Shown in pieces: positions 1 to 11,827 of a DNA stretch of 64,000 nt (positions are counted from its first letter, which is position 1; every line of letters starts with the position of its first letter). The translations under genes and the position numbers were made by a program. Under the pieces are notes generated by a model that did not search any database, was not told the origin of the DNA, and saw nothing but the letters and a program-made list of their open reading frames with translations. Location: NCBI GenBank assembly GCA_963556495.2, contig OY747703.1:54503296-54567295 (forward strand), given 5' to 3'. The stretch comes from Valencia hispanica (Eukaryota > Chordata > Actinopteri > Cyprinodontiformes > Valenciidae).

Positions 1-11
1 GTGGACATAGT

Positions 12-268
12 CTGATCATGCAGCATACACATGCGCAGTTCCCTTTGGGAAGGAGCAAGCTGGGTCTCTAAACTGCAGGAAATATCAGCGACAAAGTTTC
101 ACAGAAAGTAGCTAAGGGTGGTCAGAAATGTCGCTAGATATGTCGCTAGGCGCTTTTTGAAAAAAAAAGTTAAGTGGGTCTGAAAAGTCATTAGAAATAG
201 CGACAAAGTCGCTAAGTTGGCAACACTGGAAAGGGAATGATCTGCGCATGTGTATGCTGCATGATCAG
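12..268. mobile_element. Hairpin MITE-like element with 27-bp perfect inverted ends
   Basis: Bases 12-38 are the exact reverse complement of 242-268, beginning CTGATCATGCAGC and ending ...GCTGCATGATCAG, so the 257-bp unit can fold into a hairpin. The inside carries the repeated motif GTCGCTAG and ends GTCGCTAAGTTGGCAACACT (211-231). That motif recurs, diverged, near 745-815 and 51290-51400. There is no coding capacity. Terminal inverted repeats and short length fit a non-autonomous DNA transposon, or one small element nested inside another. I cannot assign a superfamily, and a target duplication is not clear because the left end lies close to the window edge. Confidence 0.7.
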
Positions 269-290
269 AGTTCATGATCGGGTAAGAGTA

Positions 291-740
291 AGAGCAGGAA
301 CTGAAAGAAGGGTAGGCTGTCCAAATTCACAGACACCAATTCTGGCTTTTGCGACCCGTACTCCTTCAACCGGGTAGGAAGGATCCTCCGAAGGATGCAG
401 ACCCTGAATTTGGACACAGCATATGTCCACTGACCAATCATAAACCTTTTTCGTTTCATTTCACCCACTCACAAACGAAGTTGTTTGATAATTAATGTTA
501 ATTCAAAAGTAAAAAATAAATCTGCATGTATATAAGACCGATCTTTCAACGGGAATTAAGGCAGAAGCTTGTCTGTACTAAGCTGTATCTCACACCTGTG
601 GTGCATTCAAGGAATGTTCAAAATGTATGGTGAGTTAAAAAACGTAGGCCATTTAAAACTTATGACAAACTCCCCCACTGAAAATAATACCATAAGCAAT
701 AAACTTCTGTTTAATGGCAGTTGGCAAGAAACATTTGATG
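291..740. other. Unrecognised non-coding stretch
   Basis: I see no splice-flanked exon, repeat family or RNA gene here. Short open frames of 62-67 codons are present on both strands but have no recognisable domain and look like chance. Confidence 0.4.
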
Positions 741-744
741 CATC

Positions 745-815
745 TGGCCACACCTAGCGACTTTCTGGGGCAACTTCAGCTACTTTCTGTCAGAGACAGT
801 TGGCAGCACTGATCC
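745..815. repeat. Diverged fragment related to the 12-268 element
   Basis: The stretch has CTAGCGACTTTCTGGGGCAA followed by AGTTGGCAGCACTG. It shares the AGCGACTTT and GTTGGCAACACTG landmarks of the element at 12-268 and of the copy near 51.3 kb. It is short and degenerate. Confidence 0.45.
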
Positions 816-1375
816 AAACCACGGTACAAAGATTAATAAAATAAAAATTTATTAGGGAAAACTTACATTCAACAAACTGATATTACATTCATATATTTGC
901 AATAACACTTTTTTTTTTTTTTTTTACAATTTGTTACATTATAAGCACAAATGTTAGTGGTTTTTGTTGAAATATTTTCAACTTTACACCTAGAGTTCAG
1001 ATAATTGAATCAATCAAAAAAAGAGTCCATGAGAACATCTGAGCACGCTTTAAGTTTTTCTCCCGCTGAAGCGATCTGAAAAGCCCTCGTTCAGTGTGTC
1101 TTGCCGAATTCTGATCACTCCAATGGGAGAAATGTTTCCTGATTTCAAAACTTTGGCTGAAGTAGCGCTATGATTCCAATCTCCAGTGTGGCAACAGAGT
1201 GCGTATTCAGCCTCCAGTTTGTTCGGATTGAATATTAATTAAAATGATTGAAAGTTAAATACCACTGAATATGTCCGTATTATAATTTCAAAAATTGACA
1301 GGTAAAAATTGATTATGACCAGATTTTCTTGACCGACAACAAAAAACTTCTAGCCCAACCTCTGACTGAGCTATA
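816..1375. other. AT-rich stretch with poly-T, nothing recognised
   Basis: A run of about 17 T lies at 909-925. The rest is AT-rich sequence without a supported gene or repeat family. Confidence 0.4.
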
Positions 1376-1379
1376 TACA

Positions 1380-1530
1380 TTCAGTTTACAGTACCATGAA
1401 TCATTCACCTCTCACTTCACATTCATCCTCCACTTTGTTGGTCTATCACACAAAATCCCAGTAAAATACAATGAAGTTTGTGCGTTTAATTAGAAAATGT
1501 TCGTCAAGACTTTTGCAAACATTTTGTCTG
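1380..1530 (+). mobile_element. Tc1-like transposon 3'-end fragment
   Basis: The order of landmarks (CACTTTGTTGGTCTATCACA, then AAATCCCAGTAAAATACA, then ATGAAGTTTGTG, then ACTTTTGCAA) is that of the 3' end of a common fish Tc1-like element. A related end lies at 34.9 kb. The fragment is strongly diverged and carries no transposase. Confidence 0.55.
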
Positions 1531-3095
1531 AGTTTTTAGGGATATATCTGTAGTGTCTTTGTTTTTCGTATTGTAAAAATAGTTTCTCCTCATTCTCAGG
1601 TTGGCAAATCTAAAGTCTTGAACTGGCCTGCCCACACTTCAGTAACTCCCCATTGTGTTCCCCCGTAACCCTTTGAAAATGTTTTATATTTCCACCTGAT
1701 TTGAGGACTTTCTGACTGGCATATTTGCTCCGTCTCAGGAGGCGGTCTGAACAGCCACTGTTGCGTGGTGAATTGTCACTCCAATTATGAACTGCTGAAG
1801 TATGGAGAATCCCAGCCACGGTTAATCCTGCCCTGTCAATAATCATGATGTGCAAAAGACGGTGAGGTGACATATTTATGGCATAGCCACTTGGTTTTTG
1901 CTGGATGAGTGTCAATGTGGTGGGAATTTTCTGTATGATTAAGAGTTTACTGCAGAGAGTGCAAGAGAGAAATTGGAGCAGAGAGCAAAGCAGAGGACAC
2001 ACACACGCACGCACACACACACAGTCATAGAAATGGTCTTTTTTATGAGAAGCAATCTCAGAGATACCCAAGAACAGTTTTGGTAGTGATTGGGTGGACA
2101 GCTCTACAGTGATAACCTACGTGAGTAACAGTCCCCTGATAAGGACTGTTCCTTGTCTGATGGCCACTTTGCTTCCCTCACCAACATTGTGGCAAAGTCA
2201 GCCAAAGTCACAAGTGAGCCAAAGTACCACTGCTTAGGACCTAAAAGGAAAGATTTTCTAAAATGCTTAAACACACCAGCAGGAGAGAGGACCAATGGGG
2301 AGAGAGCTGCAGGATGTTCCACAAATACCGGAAACACTTAGAGGTTACGATTACTAAAGTTACATTTATTAGTGTTAATGAGGAACCAAAACAATCCGTG
2401 TTATGTTTTTGCCCATAAATATTCAACCCAAGAAAAAAATCTACATAATGAAGACTAATCGTTAGAGAGTAGCGCTCAGTTTTTAAATCAGTTTTAAATC
2501 CCACATCTATCAGCTTCCATTTGTGCAGCCTTTTGAGGTGCACTTAGGTTTTTTCACAAGCTTTTACATTTTTTCTTTATCTTTGTTCAATACCTAATGG
2601 GATGGTAGAGTCTGTTGTCTCTGGATTTTGACACAATAAGCTATATTCAACAAATTTTAGAACGTGATAACAGACAGAGTATTAAAAAACATACAGGCGT
2701 AGTGTTGTGTGTTTCTTGAGGGTTCACAAGAGCCTTTTTGGTGTTACTGTGAAAATTATGTGTGATTGACGCCGGAGTTACGTTGAGATGTTGCGCCAAG
2801 AAACTGATGGTGAACGCCATCTGGTGTCGCACCCATAGCAACAACGTGCCATGATTAAACATGCCAGAGACATATTAGTGATGGACAAAGGGAAGGGATA
2901 ACCCATGCACCATAAAGGGGGGTTCCCAGGCTAAACCACAGATTCCTCCCACCTTTTCCTCATATGACCATACATTGTATTTTCATTCCATGTCAGTCAT
3001 TGCATAAAACATGCATGCACTGTTTTCACAATAAACGAACAATGGTAATAGTGTTTAAAATATTATTTTACTGTATGGACTCTTTTGGTGCTGAA
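1531..3095. other. Unrecognised stretch with a short CA/CG tract
   Basis: An interrupted (AC)n tract lies at about 1997-2023. Open frames on both strands (for example 1610-2071 on the - strand, which runs through the CA tract) have no recognisable domain. I see no other element. Confidence 0.4.
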
Positions 3096-3100
3096 AGCAG

Positions 3101-3295
3101 TGTTTTTCAACCCTGGTCCTCGAGGCACACTGCCCCGCATGTTTTAGATACTCCCCTGGTTCAGCACACCTGATTTTAATTGATGGCTGAGGAACAAGCT
3201 TTTGCTGAACTGCAGTCATGCGAATTAAAATGTGTTAAAGCAGGGAAACATCTAAAAAATGTAGGGCGGTATGCCTTGAGGAGCAGGGTTGGGTT
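3101..3295. mobile_element. MITE (hAT-like type) with imperfect terminal inverted repeats
   Basis: The left arm from 3106 (TCAACCCTGGTCCTCGAGGC ... CATGTTTTAGAT) is mirrored by the right arm 3249-3292 (ATCTAAAAAATGTAGGGCGG ... AGGAGCAGGGTTG). The arms are about 45 bp and roughly 75-80% complementary. The core has GGTTCAGCACACCTGATT, a landmark of a very common fish non-autonomous element. Related copies lie at 47.9 kb and 54.7 kb. Confidence 0.7.
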
Positions 3296-3640
3296 CTTAT
3301 TGTGGAACAGTATGAAATTCTAATGGTACAACAACCTTGAGTACAAATACCAGGATTTTACTGTATCAGTCCAATACATTTTTTTAGGACAGGGCAGGCA
3401 CAAATATACTGAACCTTTCTTTTTAAAATCACGATTAGCACAATTAAAACCCAGTTAGCAGACCATTTCAGAGTATTTCCAAATTAAAACATTTGCTGTG
3501 TTTATTATCTCAAATTGTTCAGAATGCCACTTTTCTTCTCTTACCACCCTGAACACGCGTAGCACTTTGATTTTCTTCATCATTACTGTAAGTGAGAAAT
3601 AAAGTGGAAGTATAAAGTTTGAATCAATAAATCAGACTAT
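3296..3640. other. AT-rich sequence, nothing recognised
   Basis: No gene, exon or known repeat was recognised between the MITE and the LINE tail. Confidence 0.4.
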
Positions 3641-3644
3641 TCAA

Positions 3645-4980
3645 AGTATTTATTACAATATACTAAAGTCAGTCAATATAGTGTGTAAAGTAAAACAAAG
3701 TGCTTTACAATAAAACATGGCAACAGTTACTGAACATATAAAATCAAACAGTAAAATTATGCAAAGGCATTTTTAAAAAGTTGAGTTTAAGCTGCTTTTT
3801 AAAGGAAATCTCTGAATCAACAGATCTCAGGCTGAGAGGGAGGGAGCCACTACTGCAAAGGCTTTAGTTCTTAAATGTGTTTTCTTCACAACCAGCAGAC
3901 CCTGATCACATGATCTTAAGGACCTGCTGGAGATGTAAGGCTGCAAAATATATCCAATGTAAACAGGTGCAAGATCATTTAATGAGTTATATGTCAAAAC
4001 CAAGATTTTAAAATACACTCATGAATTGGGAACCAGTGCAGCTCGAAAAGTGAAGAGGTAACATAAGAACACTTAGAAGTTCTTGTTAAGCTTTGCTGCA
4101 GCATTCTGGACAACCTTGCCAATGGATGTTTTACTTCCATGGGCCAGGGCAGTTGTGGCTACAATGTAGCTTCCCTTCACCAGTGTGTGAATGACTGAAT
4201 GTAGTGTGAAGTGCTTTGGGGTCCTCAAGACTAGATAAAGTCCAATACACGTACAGGCCATTTACCAATTACTTAAGTATGAAAAAAGTGAGTTGCAGTA
4301 GTCAAAACATAATAAAATTACGGCATAAATTATCAGTCCAACTCAGATGGTGACACAATGTGGCTCAACTTCTCAATATTCTTCAAATGATAAAAACCAG
4401 AACGGACCAGCCATGTGGTATGAGCATCCAATGATAATTCAGGATCAAGAATTACCCAAAGGTTCCTCACTGATGGCTTAACATGTGGCGAGTGGGACAG
4501 GGCTCTACTATCTTAGGGAGGAATTTGTCAGGGGCACAAACAAGGACTTCAGTTCTTGAGTTACTTAGTTGAAGAAAATTGTCATTCATCCAACTCTTGA
4601 CAGTTTCCAAACACTTAAGCAAAATCTGAATATTTGACAGATCAAAAGTTTAAATAAGATAAAAAGCTGGATATTATCAGCATAACAGTGATTTCTTAAA
4701 AAAAAAACTAAGATGGGTGGGAAAAAGATATAAAATAAACAATAAAGGCCCCAAAACAGAGCCTTGTGCCACACCATAGAGAAGTGGAGAAGAAGAGGAC
4801 TTAAAGTTAGGAGCAGACACAAAAAATATTTTCCAGTTAAATAAGTGGAAAACAATTTCAATGCAGAACCTGATATCCAAACCAAATATTTCAGCCCGTC
4901 GAGCATGGCACAATGATTGACAATGTCGAAGGCTGACCTCAGGTCAAGGTGGAAGTCAATATGGAAGTCAGACAATGAAA
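3645..4980 (-). mobile_element. L2-like LINE, 5'-truncated and decayed
   Basis: Read on the - strand, this holds the reverse transcriptase C-terminal half and 3' UTR of an L2/Maui-type non-LTR retrotransposon. Landmarks in order are LDLRSAFDIVNH (RT motif A, near 4940), YGVAQGSVLGPLLFILY (motif B, near 4760) and CYADNIQLF in place of YADD (near 4680). The terminal ILVLTYNSLNDLAPVYI and SRSLRSCDQGLLVVKKTHLR lie near 3870-4010. The frame is split among several short ORFs and the YADD-type motif has lost an Asp, so it is dead. The 5' break falls inside the RT domain, as usual for incomplete reverse transcription. A SINE fragment interrupts it at about 4130-4270. Confidence 0.8.
4130..4272 (+). 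mobile_element. tRNA-derived SINE 3' fragment nested in the L2 LINE
   Basis: The stretch GTGTGTGAATGACTGAATGT, AGTGTGAAGTGCTTTGGGGT and ACAGGCCATTTACCA is the 3' part of the SINE family also seen at 36.5-36.8 kb and 26.6-26.9 kb. LINE-derived sequence continues on both sides (a GCAGCATTCTGGACAACCTT side and a GAGTTGCAGTAGTCAAAACA side), so the SINE arrived later or replaced part of the LINE. Confidence 0.7.
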
Positions 4981-6985
4981 GGTGAACCCACCTTGTTCCT
5001 TCTGCTTACAGCTAATCACTTTCCTATTTGAACAAATCCCTTTGCACATCTGATGCACTTTACCGTAATGGACAGGACACTTTTCAATTGGCCTCCCATT
5101 CACCCACTCTGATGTTGATAAAAACCTACTACTGAGATAGCTTGGGGCGAACCCCCCCACCGAGTGATTAATGGACACACTACTCCGCATCATCTGCCAC
5201 ACAAGCTTGCAAGGGTCTGATAGTCTAAGTAACTGTAAAGAACTCTGCAGGCACAGCTGGGGATAAGAGTATTTCACAGCAGCACAGCAGTTTCGGAAAT
5301 AGAAGAGAGGAGCAGTGTTGGTATTTAAATGTATCACAGATTTTTTCAGATGAGATCAGGGATCAAGACAGTTTTCTACCTTCAGTTTAAAGGGATTTCT
5401 GCATAGAAACTTTGAAAGAACCATTAGGGAAAGAAATGTAAAACAGCAACAATAAAAAGTAATTTACTGTCATTTCAAATAGATGAATAGTGGGGTTTTA
5501 ATTAGTTCTCATTGTAAAAGATTTCTAGGTTTGAAAATGCCACAATATTTCATCAAGTCTGTCTGGTGAAGCACTGATGAGCTGCTGCCAGCATCGGTTC
5601 TTATGGTAAAGTTATTACTGATTGACCCTGGATGTGAAGTTCCAGACACCCAGTGTCTATATTTGTAAGAATGATTGTAAGCAAAAAAGTAAGTAGTTCT
5701 TGAATTGACCTGTTGTGTTGACAGAGTTGGTTGATCATCAGGCTGTTTCCAAAATCAGTGAGGAAGACACCCCCTATTGAGATCTGCCAGCATTTTAGGG
5801 GCAGTGTAAAATAAAAAACATTGCCAAAGATACAAACAATTTGCAAGCACTATCAGAATTATCTGCTAGGCTAAACGCCTGATAAAAATGTGTGTAAGGT
5901 GGTTAGTATTTGCTTCAGAGCTTCTTTGTTAAATGAAGAACAAAAAAACAAAAAAAACCTCCATCAAAAATAAGGTTTTCCTATTTGGAGCAAGGGATGC
6001 TTTCAGAAGTAGATTTGTAGGTGCATAAACTGTGTACCAATAACAGACTTTATAGACGGACAAATTAACTGTAAAAGAAAGAAATATCCGCTCCTTTAGG
6101 TGATTGAACAATCCAGTTGGCAACGCCATCTGGGTAACGACAGCACGACAATGAAGCGATGACAACAAGCAGCTTTGCAACCCTAATTACACAACTCAGT
6201 GGGAGAAGAATGGCTGTGCCTTGTAGTAAAATCCACTGGGGCCTTTTAGAAGGTGATGGTTGAAATTTTTAATGTTTTTAATAAGTAAACTGATAAATCG
6301 AATGATGGAGAGCAGTTAAAAAGGTAACACATCCTTTTGGTGTCTTTAAAGAAGGTGACTCTGCTTTGGTTGCTGCTTTTCATTGATTTTGATTGGTTGC
6401 TATGCACAAACATCAGTCTTTGCTTTATTCCCATTTTTTGTCAGTTATCTCCAACAATGTTCCTTCAAATCTCTTTTGAAAACACGACATAGACAGCTTG
6501 GACGTTTACATGCTATCACCAGTCTCATAAGTCCTCGTTCCTTAATTCACTATTATTTTGATTGTAACTCATTGTGTCAAGCAGCAGGGCTTGCACAACC
6601 CATTTAGCCTTGTACTGCATGATATTTGGTCACACTTTGACTTTGACACATAAGTGGTAAAAATCCATCTTTCCTGTGGACAGTTTGCAAGTCGACCTCA
6701 TCCTAAAATAAATCTTGACAGCTTTTAACATTATGGATTCAGATTATATTTCTAATGGCACCCCTCCAAAGCCTGAATGGGATTGGCCTTTCACAAAATG
6801 TATAACTTTGGCATAGTAATGAATTTAAGCCCTTCTTTTTCATGAAGCTCTGTGCTGGTTGTGTAGCTTTTCCTTTTAGTATTACTCATTAACAAAAATC
6901 CTGTTAGCTTTTCCCCAACTGAGCTGGAGTAATGTATCCTGACCCAGGGGGACAGAAGGTTTAAACGCGCTGAATGGCAGAAATC
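4981..6985. other. Unrecognised stretch
   Basis: I found no supported exon, RNA gene or repeat family. The 132-codon frame at 4939-5337 (- strand) starts in unrecognised sequence and its last codons run into the L2 boundary near 4980; it has no recognisable domain. Other frames are shorter than 85 codons. Confidence 0.35.
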
Positions 6986-6989
6986 TCCC

Positions 6990-7075
6990 ACGCCGGCAGG
7001 CCCGACGCCATGGGTGGGCCTAGGGCAGGCCCAGCCCGCCCATTCAGGTATCGGGCCCGCCCAAGACAGATTACA
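6990..7075. repeat. GC-rich GGGCCC-type fragment
   Basis: A compact GC-rich block (GGCAGGCCCGACGCCATGGG ... CAGCCCGCCCATTCAGG) stands out from its AT-rich flanks. It may be the end of an older DNA transposon, but I cannot classify it. Confidence 0.3.
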
Positions 7076-7093
7076 ATGCCTTAAATTCTAATC

Positions 7094-7200
7094 ATGCAAT
7101 GTTTTGACTCTGGTCCACATTCCATACCAGTTGGTGGCGGTAATGCACCAATTTGTTGTTTGCAGGCCGTTTATAAACACAAAGCAGAAGAAGAAATGCA
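7094..7200 (+). repeat. Dispersed repeat end (CCAGTTGGTGGCGGTAATGC type)
   Basis: The landmarks CATTCCATACCAGTTGGTGG, CGGTAATGCACCAATTTGTT and AGCAGAAGAAGAA belong to a dispersed fish repeat. A diverged copy lies in the opposite orientation at about 11828-11915 with the same landmarks reversed. This is probably a non-autonomous DNA transposon end; the superfamily is unknown. Confidence 0.55.
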
Positions 7201-7635
7201 CAGTATTATTGTTAGGCAAACTAGCATGCTAACGGTAGTTCTGTTGAAACTTTGTGAGAAATACTCACCCCCCTACCAGAGTCTAAGCCTGCCCACAGTT
7301 CCTGTTTGAAAAATGAGCCAAAAGGAGGTGTAGCCTGGTGGACCAGGGAACGCGCAGGGGGGGATGGGGCCCTGGGCGTGGTCTGCGCTGTGATGGACAT
7401 GTTGACAGCAGCGCTGCTGCAGTAGCACAGACAGTGAGAAAGATGGAGAGCAACGTGAACACCTTTGTCTCAGAGCAATGTTCTGACATGGATAATTTCT
7501 CTCCACCTTCTTCTCCAGAGTAAAGAGAGGAAAGGAAGGGAGGTTCTGTGGAGGAGGCGTGGGCAGAGATTCTGTTTGTTTTATACTCCACAGTGGCAGG
7601 GTGGCTGACGTGAGCCATCACCACAGAGCAAATAG
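7201..7635. other. Moderately GC-rich unrecognised stretch
   Basis: Small frames overlap here on both strands (for example 7338-7523 + and 7283-7624 -). None shows a domain or flanking splice signals that I can defend. The sequence looks like part of an older repeat complex, since the flanks on both sides are repeat-like. Confidence 0.3.
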
Positions 7636-8440
7636 GGAGCCTCCTCGAGAGGAATTAAGTCTCTTCTCCTTCCGGTCGACCCATGGGTCCCCTGGCTGTA
7701 AAAAAAAAAAAGAATGAAAGTCAATGGAGCAATAAAAGTTATTTTCTGGTCCACTTTGCCTTACGCCCTGAATTCCACTTATGCTGTACCTCAATTAAAA
7801 TGATTATGATATGCATTTCGACTGCATTTGTTATGTGATTTCTGATTTATTTGCTTGTAAAAATTTGTAATAAAAATTACTACAAATCGGACCGAAAGTC
7901 GCATATATGATGTCATGTAGCTAATATTAGCTAGCACCTGAAATACTCACCGAGTCCTTGTAGAGCTTGTCCCGCATGCTGGCTCTCACTCGACCGACTA
8001 TTTCTCTCCCAGCAAAACGTGACACATCTTTGATGGTACTGCTCTTTGGAAAGAGTTTAGCAGGTTGTTATTAAACGTAATTTTGAAGGATTTTCCCTTG
8101 TGATGGGAAAATGTTTTATTCTGTTTTTTTAGAATACCCAAAAATATAACTGTTTAACTATAAATAAAAATCTATAACAGACTATCATGAAAAAGGCTCC
8201 CAGAACAAATTAAATACGTACATTTTTACATGTACAGTATTTAGTGTAATGTCAGCGTCCAGCCAATCATTTAATACGACGTCATAGTCAAGCACAGGCC
8301 CACGAGCAGATCTGGTACCTACACCGGATGTAGATGGGCGTAACATAGGCTCCCCATAGCAATGCCCAATTCAAATTCAAGTGCAGTATACAGTTTTAAC
8401 CTGAAGAGGGCACCACACTGATGGTTTGAGGCAGAACATT
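7636..8440. repeat. Probable old non-autonomous DNA element, unclassified
   Basis: The segment with CATGGGTCCCCTGGCTGTAA, an A-run at 7699-7710 and GAATGAAAGTCAATGGAGCA resembles a common fish interspersed repeat from memory. I see no clean terminal repeats or coding sequence, so boundaries and class are uncertain. Confidence 0.3.
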
Positions 8441-8730
8441 TATATTTTTACTAAGCTGAACTAAAATACCAAAATAATTACCAGAAATGTAGACAGCAAT
8501 ATTAGACACTCCATGTATACAGTTTAGCAGCAAAAAAAAGTTGATTTGGGGGTGAGCTGCTCTTTAAATAGAATCTGATGGTATAAGGTAGGCTAAAGAA
8601 GGTAAGATTCATCATTTAGATTTAAAACTCTGAAACTCCCTATTCTTCTCTGTTCAGACACTGTTCAGGTGTGGATTACACAGAAACAAAGAGGTTATTT
8701 AGGACCGACATCATTTCCAGACTTAGGCTA
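8441..8730. other. Unrecognised AT-rich sequence
   Basis: Nothing beyond low-complexity AT-rich sequence was recognised. Confidence 0.35.
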
Positions 8731-8734
8731 CCTG

Positions 8735-8895
8735 GTACACATCCTGTGGCATGACCTTAAATAGGGTGTTTGTATCTACTTTCATCTAATATGGCTGAAA
8801 AAACACAATGCTGCAAAGAAGATTGTGTGGTATTTCCTCCACAGAGATCTAAACATCCTTTTGATGAACTTAATAAGCAGTAAAATGTTTAAATA
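8735..8895 (+). mobile_element. Tc1-like transposase fragment
   Basis: CTGTGGCATGACCTTAAATA, then ATGGCTGAA...AATGCTGCAAAGAAGA, then ATTTCCTCCACAGAGATCTA follow the order of the region just after the DDE domain in a fish Tc1 family. No open frame remains. Confidence 0.55.
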
Positions 8896-9890
8896 TTTCA
8901 GCAGTCCAAACCAATCCAGGAAAATGTGGCTGACTTTAATTACTGGTCAATTGATTAGTGCATCAATAATAATACATTTGAAGTAAACTGCTTGTCCTTA
9001 GTTTATCTCAAGGTTTTCTGATAGAAAATTAAATGAACTCTGAATGTAACTCGCCATATCATCATGCAGATGCCCTACAGATAGCATCAAGCATTTGATG
9101 CTGGACTAAAACGCCTCCAGACCTTCCAGGATATTCTGTCTTTGTAATAACCTCCAAAACCATTTCCCTGCATAATCCTACTCAGATATCCTCAAGGTGG
9201 GATTTGTCTGAATGATTTTAGAGCTTGTTTTTCATTTGAGAATTTAATCACATATCTTCTTCAACAGACAGGCCTACACATGACCTATTGTAACCCCCTT
9301 GTCAGTTCTCTAATCATTTCATTGGTGGTTGTTAGTGTCACCTGGAAAAGCAGATTATTAGCTAAATAAATTACTGGGTCACAAGTGAATTAGATGACTA
9401 ATCTTCCCTCTCTCTCTATCTGCAAAAACTGGCTCATGCAAAGTTTCTTTCCTCCTTTTGAGAGCGAGAGAGGAGAGGAAGCCACTAGAGAAAATCCCCT
9501 CCCTGCCTGCCTTCCTGTGCATTTCTGCAGTGTATTGGTTTCCTTTAGGAGAGACACTGGTGGAAAGTGCTGATGCTTGTTGGCTAGATGTGTGTTTGTG
9601 TAAGGCCAGCTATTTTCCATGACTAACTGAGCTCCTGATGATACTGGGTCAAGTTGGAGTCTTGCACATTGTGTAAGTAAACCTCAAGACGCAGTAGCAA
9701 TCATGGGCACACTGTAAAGTTGTGCTAGGTGGAACATTTAAAACCCAAGTTCTGCTGTGCAACTGTGGCTTTCATGACTGTGAACAAAGTTAATAACCAA
9801 CTCAGCCTTCTGGGTTAAACATGTCTTCATTAAGAGTTCTCTAGGAAGGTATTTCAAAGATTTCTTTGGACTTTGCCTTTTTCCATTCAC
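8896..9890. other. Unrecognised stretch
   Basis: No exon or repeat family was recognised. A 76-codon frame at 9390-9620 (- strand) has no domain. Confidence 0.35.
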
Positions 9891-9894
9891 TTTA

Positions 9895-10168
9895 TGTCCA
9901 GTTTTCCCACAAAGCAAGCGTTCAACACTGAAAAATTATCCACAGTTTAGTCCTAAATTGTTCATACCCCTGGCATATTTAGACCTAAAGTAATCTTTTA
10001 ATTTCATCGACGTGTTTTTTCTTATTGGAAATAACATTAATGTTTTTAGTGAGACCCAAGCAGAGTCCTGACTTGAATCCGATAGAGAATCTTTGGAGGG
10101 AGCTACAGATTAGGGTGATGGCAAGGAGGCCTTCCAGCCTTAAAGACTTGGAGCTCATCTCTAAAGAC
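9895..10168 (+). mobile_element. Tc1-like transposon with internal deletion
   Basis: The left part (CTAAATTGTTCATACCCCTGG at about 9953) is 5' to internal Tc1 sequence. It passes almost directly into [18 protein letters not shown] and [11 protein letters not shown] near 10055-10150, the conserved DDE-end region of Tc1 transposases. Most of the transposase is deleted, so this is a non-functional remnant. The + strand frame runs on into the adjoining element. Confidence 0.75.
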
Positions 10169-10170
10169 AC

Positions 10171-10790
10171 AGTGCCTATAAAAAGTATTCAAACCTTGGG
10201 TGTTTTAGCTTGTTTATTGCTTTTACAAATAAATCATGATCAACAAAATGTGGCTTTTTTGACAAAGGAAATTTACTAAAAAATCCCGTTTAACGTCAAA
10301 AGTGAAAACTGACTCTACAAAATAATGATAATTAAATAAAAAGAACACAAAATAAGCTGTTGTGTAAATATTTACCCTCTTCAAGTCAGTATTTAGTAGA
10401 TGTACCTTAGGCTGCAGTCCTAGGAGGGAGTCTGTGTGGATAGGTTTCAGTCAGGCTGCTCATCTGGATGCTGCAGTTTTCCTCCATTCTTCCTGCTTAA
10501 CTGGTCCAGCTCTGTCAGGTTGGTGGACATCAGCTGTGAACAGCCCTTTTCATGTCCTCCCACAAATTCTCTATGGGATTGAGGTCTGGGCTTTGACTGG
10601 GCCGCTCTAGAACATTCACCTTGTATTCAAACCATTTCTGCATAGCTTTAGCTGGATGCTTTGGGTCGTTTTGCTGGAAAATAAATGCTCTCTGAAGCTG
10701 TAGTTTTTTTGCAGATGGAAACTAATTGTCTTCCAGGATTTCCCGATATTTTTCTCCTTTCTTTTTAACCTTCATTTTAAATTTCCAGAC
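10171..10790 (-). mobile_element. Second Tc1-like remnant, opposite orientation
   Basis: It opens with CAGTGCCTATAAAAAGTATT, a typical terminal repeat start of a fish Tc1-like family, abutting the preceding remnant. On the - strand, the region near 10555-10615 reads as a [16 protein letters not shown] motif. Other landmarks (AAGTCAGTATTTAGTAGATG, TTTTGCTGGAAAATAAATGC) fit the same family. It carries indels and has no long frame; the right boundary is uncertain. Confidence 0.65.
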
Positions 10791-11825
10791 ACGTTAATGC
10801 CCAAATCCTGAGAAAAACAATCTATACAACATAACTACACATTGAATAAATATAAAAAGTTCAAACCACAGCAAAAGTTGAATGTAATACATACAACCGT
10901 TAATCAGCAGGCTCGATGATGTTTTTTTTTTTTTTTACGTTACTTTAGTTCAGTTCAATTTCTAAGTAGAAATTCACAACAAAAGACAAATGTACAGCTC
11001 ATTCCAGCACAACCCAAAAATATGGTCACATTCAATACCTGAGAACCCCTCTAAAAACGTGTTTTTAACAGCTGGTTGGAGAAGTACCTAAAGACAGTTT
11101 TTATTAGCTCTGGCTACATTTACTTTTACATCTACACACAACTGACTTATCCTTTTAAATTAGCCTTTTTTAAATTACCTTCAAACGTACATTTTTAATC
11201 CTTCAGTGAGCAGAAGAAAGCCAGTGTTGGAACAAAGCCATAGGAAGTCCTGTTTTCAGTTTGCCACAAACCATATAAGGGAAGTAAGGCTGCGGTTTAC
11301 GTAACAAAACTAACACTGCACATCATCCTGAACATACCATACACATGGTGAAACATGATGCTGGTGTCACTGTGGTGTGATGTTGATGCTGTGTGCTGGC
11401 GGTACATTTCATACTTCCTAGTCAAATCAGCCTTTTTTAAGCACATATAGATATTATACATCAATTGAAAGCTGAGATTCTTGAGATTCCAATGATGTAT
11501 GCTTATCAAGGATACAATCATAACTGTAGACACATTAAACACTTTTGTCAAACCACTCAGAAAGCAATGTGCAACTCAGCATTTAAAACGTACATATTAA
11601 TGATAGAACAGAGTCATCTCAAACGAAAACTGTCTTTTTACATTCACGAGGGTCCAATTAATATACCCGAGTACGATAGGTAGTCCACAACAAGTCTTAC
11701 ATCCACAATTCAACATAATCTGCTGCTCAAAACCTTCGTAATTCCCTTCCTTGAGTGTATTTCTCACAAAGTGTCATGATAACTACAGTTAGCATGCTCA
11801 GATTAGCCTGAAAATAACACAGTGA
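10791..11825. other. Unrecognised stretch with poly-T
   Basis: A T-run lies at about 10922-10936. I found no exon, RNA gene or recognisable repeat. Confidence 0.35.
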
Positions 11826-11827
11826 CC

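Noticed and set aside
1610..2071. 153-codon minus-strand ORF
   Set aside because: It crosses a CA repeat (VCVRACVC stretch) and shows no domain; it is probably chance.
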